DNA of 64,000 nt from Massilia rhizosphaerae (GTDB taxonomy: Bacteria; Pseudomonadota; Gammaproteobacteria; Burkholderiales; Burkholderiaceae_D): positions 62,001-126,000 of the forward strand of contig NZ_JADKYX010000010.1 in NCBI RefSeq assembly GCF_016093545.1, in the 5' to 3' direction. Below, piece by piece: positions 19,355 to 27,235 of the stretch (position 1 is the stretch's first letter; every line of letters starts with the position of its first letter). Position numbers and translations under genes: made by a program. The notes below the pieces were generated by a model. That model did not search any database. It had not been told where the DNA came from and worked only from the letters and a program-made list of their open reading frames with translations.

Positions 19355-21568
19355 ATGCAGCATTACCTGCGGCGCGTCCGCGCGCGGCTCATGGCGGCGC
19401 TCGCCCTGGCCATCCTTCTCGGGCCGTTCGGCGCCCATCTTGCCCACGCCGCCGGCGAAGACGGCTACGACCTGTGGCTGCGTTACCGGCCGCTGCCCGC
19501 CGCTCGACGCGCCGCGCTGCAGGCCGCCGCCACCGGCATCGCCACGCCGGACGACACACCCACCGTGCGCGCCGCCGAGGCGGAACTCAAACGCGGCCTC
19601 GCGGGCCTGCTGGGACGTGCGCCGGACACCATCCCGGCCGCCGGAGAGCCGCGCGCCGGCGCCGTCGTCCTGGCGCGCGCGACGCTGCCCGCCGGCTTGA
19701 GCGGCGCCGAGGCCGTCCGCCGCGACCTCGCCACGCTGGGCGCCGAAGGCTATCTCGTGCGCAGCGCGCGCGTCAACGGCAAGCCGGTGACGCTCATCGC
19801 GGCCAACACCGACATCGGCCTGTTGTACGGCAGCTTCGCGTGGCTGCGCCAGCTGCAGCTGGGCGCCGCCCCGGACCGCATCGACCTTCTCGACAAGCCC
19901 GCGCTGCCGCTGCGCGTGCTCGACCACTGGGACAATCTCGACCGCACGGTGGAACGCGGCTATGCCGGCGAATCGATCTGGAACTGGTGGGAGCTGCCGG
20001 GCATCATCGATCCGCGCTACACGGATTATGCGCGGGCCAATGCGTCGATCGGCATCAACGGCACGGTCCTGAACAACGTGAACGCGAAGGCCGAGGTCTT
20101 GAGCGCGGCGTTCATCGCCAAGACGGCCGCCATCGCCAACGTGCTGCGGCCGTACGGCATCCGCGTCTATCTCTCGGTGCGCTGGTCGACGCCGCTGGAA
20201 CTGAAGGAAACGAAGACGGCGGATCCGCTCGACCCGCAGGTGGCCGCCTGGTGGGCGCGCAAGGCCGACGAGATCTACCGCAGCATCCCCGACTTCGGCG
20301 GCTTCCTCGTGAAGGCCAATTCGGAAGGCCAGCCCGGTCCGCAGGATTATGGCCGCAACCACGCGGACGGCGCCAACATGCTGGCGCGCGCCCTCGCCCC
20401 GCACCACGGCGTCGTGATGTGGCGCGCGTTCGTCTACGCGCCGCCGGCGCATCCAGGCCAAGTGAGCGACCGCGCGGCCCAGGCGTACGACCAGTTCAAG
20501 CCGCTGGACGGCAAATTCGACAAGAACGTCCTCGTGCAGGTGAAGAACGGCGCCATCGACTTCCAGCCGCGCGAGCCCGCGCATCCGCTGTTCGGCGCCA
20601 TGCCCGACACACCGCTGATGATGGAATTCCAGGTGACGAAGGAATACCTCGGCTTCGCCACCCACCTCGTCTACCTCGGCCCGCTGTTCCAGGAAACGCT
20701 GGGCTTCGACACCCGCGCCGGCAACAAACCGATGACCGTCGCCCGCGTGCTCGAAGGCGCGCAGGACGGTAAGGTCGGCGGCATCGCCGGCGTCGCGAAC
20801 ATCGGCAGCAGCCGCAACTGGACCGGCTCCACGTTCGACCAGGCCAACTGGTACGCGTTCGGCCGCCTCGCGTGGAACCCGGCCCTGGACAGTCGCGCCA
20901 TCGCGCGCGAATGGGCGGGCCAGACGTTCACGCCCGACGCGCGCGTGGTCGACCCCGTCGTCGACATGATGATGCGCTCGCGCGAAGCGGCGGTCGACTA
21001 CATGACGCCCCTCGGCCTGCACCACATGATGGGCACCGGCCACCACTACGGCCCCGCGCCCTGGGTCGACAGCCTCGCACGCGCCGACTGGAACCCCGTG
21101 TACTACCACCGCGCCGACAACGGCGGCATCGGCTTCGACCGCACCGCGTCGGGCAGCAACGCCGTGGCCCAGTACGCGCCGGAAGTCGCGCGCCGCTTCG
21201 CCGACCCGGCCACCACCCCACCCCGATTCCTGCTGTGGTTCCACCACCTGCCGTGGGACTATCGCATGGCGGACGGCCGCACGCTGTGGGCGAGCCTCGT
21301 CGCGCACTACGACCACGGCGTGGCCGAAGTGGACGCCATGCAGGCCGAGTGGCAGCGCCTGCGCCCGTACGTGGACGCGCGCCGCTTCGACGACGTCGCC
21401 CAGCGCCTCGCCCAGCAACGGCGCGAGGCGCAGTGGTGGCGCGACGCGTGCATCGCCTACTTCCAGCACCGGTCCGGCCTGCCGCTGCCGGCCGGCACCC
21501 GTCCGCCCGCGCACAGCCTCGACTATTACAAGTCGCTGACGTTCCCGTTCGCGCCCGGCCACGGCTGA
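19355..21568 (+). CDS. GH67 alpha-glucuronidase
   Basis: A 737-residue exported enzyme that releases (4-O-methyl-)glucuronic acid from the non-reducing terminal xylose of aldouronic acids. A signal peptide ends at AHLAHA. The catalytic region shows VKANSEGQPGPQDYGR and DFQPREP, which carry the carboxylates expected of GH67, plus the C-terminal helical domain with QYAPEVARRF. GGAG precedes ATG. It probably shares a transcript with GH10 xylanase, which starts 39 nt later, so main-chain cleavage and terminal debranching are coupled. The presence of both GH67 and GH115 covers terminal and internal substitutions. Confidence 0.95.
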   Translation: MQHYLRRVRARLMAALALAILLGPFGAHLAHAAGEDGYDLWLRYRPLPAARRAALQAAATGIATPDDTPTVRAAEAELKRGLAGLLGRAPDTIPAAGEPRAGAVVLARATLPAGLSGAEAVRRDLATLGAEGYLVRSARVNGKPVTLIAANTDIGLLYGSFAWLRQLQLGAAPDRIDLLDKPALPLRVLDHWDNLDRTVERGYAGESIWNWWELPGIIDPRYTDYARANASIGINGTVLNNVNAKAEVLSAAFIAKTAAIANVLRPYGIRVYLSVRWSTPLELKETKTADPLDPQVAAWWARKADEIYRSIPDFGGFLVKANSEGQPGPQDYGRNHADGANMLARALAPHHGVVMWRAFVYAPPAHPGQVSDRAAQAYDQFKPLDGKFDKNVLVQVKNGAIDFQPREPAHPLFGAMPDTPLMMEFQVTKEYLGFATHLVYLGPLFQETLGFDTRAGNKPMTVARVLEGAQDGKVGGIAGVANIGSSRNWTGSTFDQANWYAFGRLAWNPALDSRAIAREWAGQTFTPDARVVDPVVDMMMRSREAAVDYMTPLGLHHMMGTGHHYGPAPWVDSLARADWNPVYYHRADNGGIGFDRTASGSNAVAQYAPEVARRFADPATTPPRFLLWFHHLPWDYRMADGRTLWASLVAHYDHGVAEVDAMQAEWQRLRPYVDARRFDDVAQRLAQQRREAQWWRDACIAYFQHRSGLPLPAGTRPPAHSLDYYKSLTFPFAPGHG

Positions 21569-21607
21569 CCGTTTTCACCCCACCACGCAACACAGAAGGA
21601 TAGAACA

Positions 21608-22753
21608 ATGACATCGAGACGAGAGATCATCAAGGCGCTCGCCGGCGCCGCCCTGCTGCCGGGCGCCCTGCCCCTCGCGCGCGCGCAGGGGCCCGCGCAC
21701 GAGCCGCTGAAGGACATCGCCGCGCGCAAGGGCATGCGCTTCGGCACGGCCATCAGCCACGGCCGCAACCAGTTCGGCGATCCCGCCTACCGGGCACTGG
21801 TCGAGCGCGAATGCAACCTGATCGTGCTCGAGAACGAGATGAAATGGCAGGCCCTCGAACCGGCGCCGGGCAAGCTAGAATTCGGCCCGGCCGACGAGGT
21901 GATCGCCTGGGCCAGGGGCAAGGGCATCGCCGTGCGCGGCCACAACCTGTTCTGGCAGGCCGAGAAGTGGCTGCCCGCGTGGGTCGGGCGGCAGAACTTC
22001 GGCCCGCAGCCCGCGAAGGCCGTCGAACAGCTGATGCGCACGCACGTGAGCACCGTCTGCGGCCACTTCGGCAAGGCGATCAAGAGCTGGGACGTCGTCA
22101 ACGAGGCCGTCGACCCGGCCGACGGCAAGCTGCGCCAGAACGCGCTCACCCGGCCGCTGGGCGCCCTCGCACAGATCGACCTCGCGTTCCGCCTCGCCCG
22201 CGAGCACGCGCCGCAGGCGCAGCTGGTCTACAACGACTACATGCGCGGCGACGCCGGCAGCGCGCGCCATCGCGCGGGCGTCCTCACCCTGCTCGCGGAA
22301 CTCAAGAAGCGCGGCACGCCGGTCCATGCGCTGGGCCTGCAGAGCCACATCGGTTCGTGGGATCTCAGTGACTCGGGTAGCGACAAGGGTCGCGCCGACC
22401 TGGCCGAGTGGCGCAAATTCCTCGACGAGGTGACGGGCATGGGCTACGACCTCCTGATCACGGAACTGGACGTGAACGACCGCCGCCTCCCCGCCGACAT
22501 CGCCAAACGCGACGCCGGCGTGGCCGCCGCCACGCGCGACTACCTGGACGTGACCCTGTCGTATCCGCGCCTGCGCGACATCCTCGTGTGGGGCCTGGCC
22601 GACAACATCAGCTGGCTCCAGACGTGGTACGAGGCGCCGCGCCAGGACAAGCTGCCGATGCGCCCGACGCCGTTCGACGGGGAGCTCAAGGCCAAGCCGA
22701 TGCGGCAGGCCATCGCGGACGCCATCAAGGCGGCGCCGCCACGCCAGGGCTGA
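21608..22753 (+). CDS. GH10 endo-1,4-beta-xylanase
   Basis: A 381-residue single-domain xylanase. The N-terminus SRREIIKALAGA is a twin-arginine type signal. The acid/base is E166 in WDVVNEA and the nucleophile is E286 in LLITELDV, both in canonical GH10 contexts; W/H/N substrate-site residues (GHNLFW, HALGLQSHIG) are intact. No carbohydrate-binding module is attached, so it may act on soluble or imported oligosaccharides in the periplasm. AAGGA precedes ATG. It follows GH67 by 39 nt. Confidence 0.96.
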   Translation: MTSRREIIKALAGAALLPGALPLARAQGPAHEPLKDIAARKGMRFGTAISHGRNQFGDPAYRALVERECNLIVLENEMKWQALEPAPGKLEFGPADEVIAWARGKGIAVRGHNLFWQAEKWLPAWVGRQNFGPQPAKAVEQLMRTHVSTVCGHFGKAIKSWDVVNEAVDPADGKLRQNALTRPLGALAQIDLAFRLAREHAPQAQLVYNDYMRGDAGSARHRAGVLTLLAELKKRGTPVHALGLQSHIGSWDLSDSGSDKGRADLAEWRKFLDEVTGMGYDLLITELDVNDRRLPADIAKRDAGVAAATRDYLDVTLSYPRLRDILVWGLADNISWLQTWYEAPRQDKLPMRPTPFDGELKAKPMRQAIADAIKAAPPRQG

Positions 22754-22797
22754 CGCTTCCGATATCGATTCGGATATCGGTCGGCGCGCACAAGTGA

Positions 22798-22827
22798 TTG
22801 GCGCGCGGCCCTGGCGTTGTCTATACT
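22798..22827 (+). promoter_or_regulatory. Candidate promoter of the GH27 gene
   Basis: TTGGCG (22798-22803) and TATACT (22822-22827) are separated by 18 bp, with the predicted start about 28 nt before the GH27 ATG. The GH10 stop codon is 45 nt upstream. Confidence 0.45.
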
Positions 22828-22861
22828 CGGGCCGCCCAATTTCTACCCGAGCCTATACCCA

Positions 22862-24241
22862 ATGGATTCCTACCGCCGCCGCCTCCTGACCGCTTCCCTC
22901 GCCACCGCCGCCGCTGCCGGCCTTCCCTCGATCGCCGGCGCCGCCGCGCGCAAAGCCACAGCATCCAAGGCCGCGCCGTCCGCCGCCGGACTCGCGCCGA
23001 CGCCGCCCATGGGCTGGAACAGCTGGAACTCGTTCGCGACGACGATCACCGAAGCACAAACGCTGGAGACGGCGGACATCATGGCCGCGAAGCTGCTCCC
23101 GTTCGGGTACAACGTCCTGACGGTGGACATCCAGTGGTACGAACCGAACGCGAAGAGCTACGAGTACCGCAAGGACGCGGAACTGACGATGGACAAATAC
23201 GGCCGCCTGCTGCCGGCGCCGAACCGCTTCCCGTCGGCGCAGGGCGGCGCGGGTTTCAAGAAGCTCGCGGACCAGATCCACGCGCGCGGCATGAAGTTCG
23301 GCATCCACGTCATGCGCGGCATCCCGCGCCAGGCCGTGCGCCAGAACACGCCGATCCTCGGCACGAACCTGCACGCGCGCGACATCGCCGACACGTCGTC
23401 CATTTGCGAATGGAACGGCGACATGTACGGCGTCGACATGACGAAGCCCGGCGCGCAAGCCTATTACGACTCGGTGTTCAAGCAGTTCGCCGCGTGGGGC
23501 GTGGACTTCGTCAAGATGGACGACATGTCGCGCCCGTACGAAAAGAACTGGCGCGAGATCGAGGCGGCGCACAAGGCCATCGTCGCCAGCGGCCGCCCCA
23601 TCGTCCTTTCGCTGTCGCCGGGCGAGACCGACCTGCGCTGGGCCGAGCACGTGCCGCATTACGCGCAGATGTGGCGCATCTCGGACGACTTCTGGGACGA
23701 GTGGCGCCTGCTGGCCGAACAATTCCAGCGCCTGGAAAACTGGAACCCGACCATGCGCGCGAACGCGTGGCCGGACGCCGACATGCTCCCGCTGGGCCGC
23801 CTCGCGCTGGGCGCGCGCGACACCAAGTTCACGCCGGACGAGCAGCAGACCCTGATGACGTTATGGAGCATCGCGCGTTCGCCGCTGATCATGGGCGGCG
23901 ACCTGCGTCACCTGGATGAGAAGACGCTCGCGCTGCTGACGAACCCGGAAGTGCTGGCCGTGAACCAGAAGAGCCGCGACAACCGCCCGCAGCGCGCCGA
24001 CGCCGGCACCCGCATCTGGAGCGCCCGCGCGGCCGACAAACGCGGCCTGCGCTACCTCGCGCTGTTCAACACGGGCGACGCGCCGGCCGACATCGTGTTC
24101 GACCTGTCGCGCCTGGACCTGGGCGACCGCGCCGTTGCCGTGCGCGACCTGTGGGCCCGGCGCGACCAGGGCACGGTCAAGGGCGCCATCCGTGCGACGC
24201 TGCCGCCGCACGGATCGACGCTGCTGGGCTTGACCGCCTGA
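22862..24241 (+). CDS. GH27 alpha-galactosidase
   Basis: A 459-residue exported enzyme that would remove alpha-galactosyl side groups from hemicellulose. The start at 22862 is preferred to a TTG at 22817 because it gives a clean signal (DSYRRRLLTASLATA, twin-arginine-like) and the TTG lies inside the candidate promoter. PPMGWNSWNSF opens the barrel, the nucleophile Asp lies in FVKMDD, and the acid/base Asp in RISDDFWD. A C-terminal beta-sandwich follows. Some GH27 members act as alpha-N-acetylgalactosaminidases or isomalto-dextranases, so the sugar is not certain. Its stop is 4 nt from the convergent GH12 stop. Confidence 0.92.
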   Translation: MDSYRRRLLTASLATAAAAGLPSIAGAAARKATASKAAPSAAGLAPTPPMGWNSWNSFATTITEAQTLETADIMAAKLLPFGYNVLTVDIQWYEPNAKSYEYRKDAELTMDKYGRLLPAPNRFPSAQGGAGFKKLADQIHARGMKFGIHVMRGIPRQAVRQNTPILGTNLHARDIADTSSICEWNGDMYGVDMTKPGAQAYYDSVFKQFAAWGVDFVKMDDMSRPYEKNWREIEAAHKAIVASGRPIVLSLSPGETDLRWAEHVPHYAQMWRISDDFWDEWRLLAEQFQRLENWNPTMRANAWPDADMLPLGRLALGARDTKFTPDEQQTLMTLWSIARSPLIMGGDLRHLDEKTLALLTNPEVLAVNQKSRDNRPQRADAGTRIWSARAADKRGLRYLALFNTGDAPADIVFDLSRLDLGDRAVAVRDLWARRDQGTVKGAIRATLPPHGSTLLGLTA

Positions 24242-24245
24242 ACGG

Positions 24246-24971
24246 TCAGTACGCCGTGACCGAGAAGTTGCGCGCGCCGAAGTTCATGCCGCCGGACGAC
24301 GACGTGATCTCGAAGCCATACTGGACGTCGCCCAGCGTGACGTTGCCGATCCAGCCTTGATTCTGCAGGTAGCGCATGATGGCGAGGATGTCGACGGTCG
24401 TGTTGTTGGTGTACGACGTGCGCAGGAACGAGTACACCATGTTGCCGCCGTTATTGCCGCGATAGACGTTCCACGTCGCGCCGCCGACGTTCACGTTCCA
24501 GTACACCGGGATCGCGCAGCCTTGCGCCGACCAGTTGTACGAGACCGGCTTGACGTTGCCGCAGCCGCTCGACGAGCCCGTGTAGTTCAGCCACAGCATG
24601 ATCTCGTTGGCGTGGTTGGAGTCCCAGATGTCGTACGCCGACTCCCACGCGCCGCCGGCCGGCGTCGTGGCCGAGATGACGGACGTGACGCGCGACAGGG
24701 AACTCAGCGACCTGCCGACGTAGAAGCCGATGTGCGGGTAGGACTTGATGCCGCCGGTGTTCGGCTGATCCGACCACACGCCCCAGTCGCTGGGCGAATT
24801 GACCCACAAGGTCTGCGGCCCGGCGCCCGAGCCCCATATGTCGTTGTTGAAGGTGTAGGCGCCCATCGTCGTCGACCCGTATTGCGCGCTGGTCGCCCAC
24901 GTCGCGGCCTGTGACGGCATGGCGAAGCTTGCTGCAAGTACCACTGCGGTCATGCAAAGTGACTTCTTCAT
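24246..24971 (-). CDS. GH12 endoglucanase/xyloglucanase
   Basis: A 241-residue secreted beta-jelly-roll endo-glucanase. The start at 24971 follows AGGAG by 5 nt and gives a signal peptide MKKSLCMTAVVLAA cleaved after SQA. The two catalytic glutamates are E123 (NEIMLWLN) and E221 (YGFEIT). KSYPHIGFYVG, WNVYRGNNGG and the FSVTAY ending fit GH12, not GH11. Known members attack xyloglucan, beta-glucan or cellulose; which applies here cannot be read. It has a long leader with its own promoter at 25250-25278, a hairpin and a short ORF. Confidence 0.9.
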   Translation of the reverse strand: MKKSLCMTAVVLAASFAMPSQAATWATSAQYGSTTMGAYTFNNDIWGSGAGPQTLWVNSPSDWGVWSDQPNTGGIKSYPHIGFYVGRSLSSLSRVTSVISATTPAGGAWESAYDIWDSNHANEIMLWLNYTGSSSGCGNVKPVSYNWSAQGCAIPVYWNVNVGGATWNVYRGNNGGNMVYSFLRTSYTNNTTVDILAIMRYLQNQGWIGNVTLGDVQYGFEITSSSGGMNFGARNFSVTAY

Positions 24972-25030
24972 CTTATCTCCTCGTCGTATGGCCCCGCTGG
25001 GAACGGACCGCTGGCTGCCGGTATCCGCGC

Positions 25031-25066
25031 GCGGCATCCGGGGCATGAGATGCCGCTGATTTTTTT
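25031..25066 (+). terminator. Terminator-like hairpin inside the GH12 leader, plus-strand polarity
   Basis: GCGGCAT (25031-25037) and ATGCCGC (25050-25056) form a stem with a 12-nt loop, and seven T residues follow at 25060-25066 on the plus strand. It could stop transcripts that run from GH27 antisense through GH12. On the minus strand it is only a leader hairpin. Confidence 0.45.
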
Positions 25067-25085
25067 CGATGAAGGCGTGGTCCCC

Positions 25086-25193
25086 TCAGGGACCGTTCGA
25101 CACAAGGGCTGCGACGGCGCCGTCGCTGTGGCGGAAGGGATGGATGGCGGATCTGCCGGACACGCGGGCCCGGTCGCGCTGCTTGGCTGTCAT
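25086..25193 (-). CDS. Candidate 35-residue leader ORF upstream of GH12
   Basis: An ATG at 25193 preceded by GGGGAG with a 7-nt spacer opens a 36-codon frame beginning MTAKQRDRARVSG and ending in TGA at 25086. It is the only ORF of note in the roughly 270-nt leader between the predicted GH12 promoter and its ATG. Composition is basic and Ser/Ala-rich with no recognised family. It could be a leader peptide or simply a chance frame with a good ribosome site. Confidence 0.35.
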   Translation of the reverse strand: MTAKQRDRARVSGRSAIHPFRHSDGAVAALVSNGP

Positions 25194-25206
25194 TGCGAGT
25201 CTCCCC

Positions 25207-25224
25207 TGGCCACGAGCGTGGCCA
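25207..25224 (-). other. Perfect 8-bp hairpin near the 5' end of the GH12 leader
   Basis: TGGCCACG and CGTGGCCA flank two bases. It would form about 20 nt after the predicted start site, directly before the ribosome site of the leader ORF. Likely roles are mRNA stabilisation or control of leader translation. Confidence 0.45.
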
Positions 25225-25249
25225 TTGTTATTTTTCTATTTCGGTACTT

Positions 25250-25278
25250 ATCGTAGGGATGACTGTTCGACGAGTCAA
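25250..25278 (-). promoter_or_regulatory. Sigma-70 promoter of GH12
   Basis: On the minus strand TTGACT (25273-25278) and TACGAT (25250-25255) are spaced by 17 bp. The rest of 25279-25362 holds no gene; it contains a TAACA/TGTTA inverted repeat at 25285-25299 just upstream of the -35 box. Confidence 0.6.
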
Positions 25279-25362
25279 TCGTGCTAACACTATTTGTTAA
25301 CCGCTATCAGGCAGGCATGCCATCTTCGTATGGCAAATATCGTTTTCGATATAGCTCGGACA

Positions 25363-25383
25363 CCCCGGGCGCGGCGCCCGGGG
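25363..25383 (-). other. GC-rich stem-loop after the cyanophycinase-like gene
   Basis: CCCCGGGCG pairs with CGCCCGGGG around 3 nt, 7 nt after the stop codon. No T-run follows, so it is a possible Rho-assisted or 3'-protecting hairpin rather than an intrinsic terminator. Confidence 0.45.
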
Positions 25384-25390
25384 CCGCGCG

Positions 25391-26668
25391 TCAACGGATC
25401 TGCGTGCCGACGATCGTGCCGTTCGCCGTGCCGTAGACGTACGGACCGTTCAGCGAGGAACCGTCGCCGAACGTCTGCACGGTCTGCTGCGCCCAGTCCG
25501 ACAGGTTGAACGCCGCCTGCACCTTGAAGCTGTACAGCGGTGCGGACGGATACGGCGACGGCTGCGTGGGCTGGGCGCTCAGGCGGTAGACCTGGATGCC
25601 GGCGGCGTCGTTCAGCGGCAGCTTGGCCGCGCATTGCGAGGGCGCGCGAACGATCTTCGCGAAATAGGCCGAATTCTGCGGCGTGTACGGCGCCGTCGTG
25701 TTCTCCGTGTTGTACGGATTGGCGACCAGCTGCGCCTTCGCGCCGCCGCGCGGGCCGGACACCAGCAAGGCCGTCTCCTCGTCGATGCCGACGCCCAGCA
25801 CCGCGCCGAACGCCTCCACGCCGCCGGGACAGCCGTTGCCGATGCGGGCGACGAAGCCCAGCAGCCGGCCCAGGCGGTCGCGCGTGTTGAAATGGTCGTC
25901 CGTGATCGTCCTGGCCAACGTGGGAATCGCGAGGAAGCTGCCGGTCTGGACGAACTTCCTGGACGAGGTATTCAGCGGATCGATCGTCATGTATTTGTTG
26001 AACGGATCGGCCAGCGCCTGGTCCGACGTGACGCTCCCGTTCAACGCGGCGAACGCGTACTGGCCCAGCATCGCATTGCCGGCGCTCGTGCCGCCGACCG
26101 GAACGCCGGCTTCGACCGCCCGCTGCAGCGCGGTGTCCAGCGCCGTCCCCTGCCAGAAATTATAGTAATCCGCCTGGTCGCCGCCGGCGATGAAGATCGC
26201 GCTGGCCTTGGCGATCACGCCCAGCACGAACGGATCCTCGGCCGCCTTGCGGCTCGGGATCACGAGCGTTTCGACGGACGTCACGCCCAGGTCGATGCCG
26301 CCGACCGTTTCGTACAACCGCGGCGTCGTGGTATCGACCTGCCCGAGCCGGCTGTACACGTACGGGTTGTAGGCGTCGGTGCCCGTCGCGCGGATGATCA
26401 CGAAGCGGCCGCCGGTGGCGCGGGTGATGCCCGCCTGGGCGATCATCCAGCGAAACGCCTCCGCCACGTCGTAGCCGCCGCCCATCAGGACGACGGACGG
26501 CGTACAGGCGGAGCCCCAGCACGACGCCGGCTTCGCGCTGACGGGCGCCGACGGCGTGCCGAGATAGCTGTACGTGTAGCTCGATCCGGCCAGCGCCGGC
26601 TGGATGGCGAGGAAGGGGATGGCGGCGAGCCAGGCGCGGCCTGCCTTCTTGATGAGATTCGGTGTCAT
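25391..26668 (-). CDS. Exported cyanophycinase-like peptidase (S51 family)
   Basis: A 425-residue secreted serine peptidase of the cyanophycinase/dipeptidase-E fold. A signal peptide ends at QPALAG. The nucleophile is S195 in GGTSAGNAM, and AIFIAGGDQADYY is the conserved loop before it. Compared with cytoplasmic cyanophycinases the chain has extra N- and C-terminal segments and two early cysteines (C50, C55). GGAG is 5 nt before ATG. The substrate is unknown; extracellular cyanophycin or other beta-Asp-linked peptides are possible. Its relation to xylan use is not evident. Confidence 0.8.
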   Translation of the reverse strand: MTPNLIKKAGRAWLAAIPFLAIQPALAGSSYTYSYLGTPSAPVSAKPASCWGSACTPSVVLMGGGYDVAEAFRWMIAQAGITRATGGRFVIIRATGTDAYNPYVYSRLGQVDTTTPRLYETVGGIDLGVTSVETLVIPSRKAAEDPFVLGVIAKASAIFIAGGDQADYYNFWQGTALDTALQRAVEAGVPVGGTSAGNAMLGQYAFAALNGSVTSDQALADPFNKYMTIDPLNTSSRKFVQTGSFLAIPTLARTITDDHFNTRDRLGRLLGFVARIGNGCPGGVEAFGAVLGVGIDEETALLVSGPRGGAKAQLVANPYNTENTTAPYTPQNSAYFAKIVRAPSQCAAKLPLNDAAGIQVYRLSAQPTQPSPYPSAPLYSFKVQAAFNLSDWAQQTVQTFGDGSSLNGPYVYGTANGTIVGTQIR

Positions 26669-26833
26669 GCGGGCTCCGTGTGGTCGATGCGTTCGGGACC
26701 GGGTGCCGACGGCAGGCCACCCTGGCGAACTCAGCATATTATTTTTTTTGCACCGCCGGAGCCGGATACGGCAACCGTGCGCCACATTTCGCGGTATCGT
26801 CTTGCCTGTCCCGTTTCCCACGAAAGACCCACG

Positions 26834-27235
26834 ATGAGTTTCGACCTGATGGTATTCGCTCCCGAGGCCGCGCCGGCCAGGCGCCCCGCCTTCCTCGACT
26901 GGTACGAGGAACAGACGGCGTGGCTGGAAGACCACGGCGGCATTGACCCCGCCGCCGCCGCGCCCGCGCTGCAGGCGTTCTACACCGACCTCGCCGCCGA
27001 ATTCCCGCCCGCGCCGGCCGACGATCCGGACCCCGGCTTCGGCACCGAGTACACCATCGGCCGCGCCCTGATCTATATGTCGTTCCTCGACTGGGACAAG
27101 ATCGACGCGGCCTGGGAAGCCGTGCATCGCCTCGCGGCGCGGCACGAACTGGGCTTCTTCGACGTCAGCTCCGACCTGGGCGAAGTGTGGCTGCCCGACC
27201 GCAAGGGCGGGCTGCGCGTGGCGCACGCCGATTAA
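26834..27235 (+). CDS. Hypothetical protein, 133 residues
   Basis: A small acidic cytoplasmic protein beginning MSFDLMVFAPEAAPARR, with no signal peptide or membrane segment. Aromatic and acidic residues recur (FLDWYEEQTAWLEDH, FLDWDKIDAAWEAVH). I recall similar stand-alone proteins of unknown function in many proteobacteria. It is divergent from the S51 peptidase, and its stop codon overlaps the GH115 stop from the opposite strand. Confidence 0.75.
   Translation: MSFDLMVFAPEAAPARRPAFLDWYEEQTAWLEDHGGIDPAAAAPALQAFYTDLAAEFPPAPADDPDPGFGTEYTIGRALIYMSFLDWDKIDAAWEAVHRLAARHELGFFDVSSDLGEVWLPDRKGGLRVAHAD

Noticed and set aside
25050..25256. Plus-strand 68-codon frame in the GH12 upstream gap
   Set aside because: It overlaps the leader hairpins and candidate minus-strand ORF, lacks a ribosome site and has no recognisable features.
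25285..25307. GTTAAC/GCTATC half-sites upstream of GH12 as a fifth xylan operator
   Set aside because: Spacing has an extra base and the GCGC centre is missing, so the match is too weak to include with the four sites.
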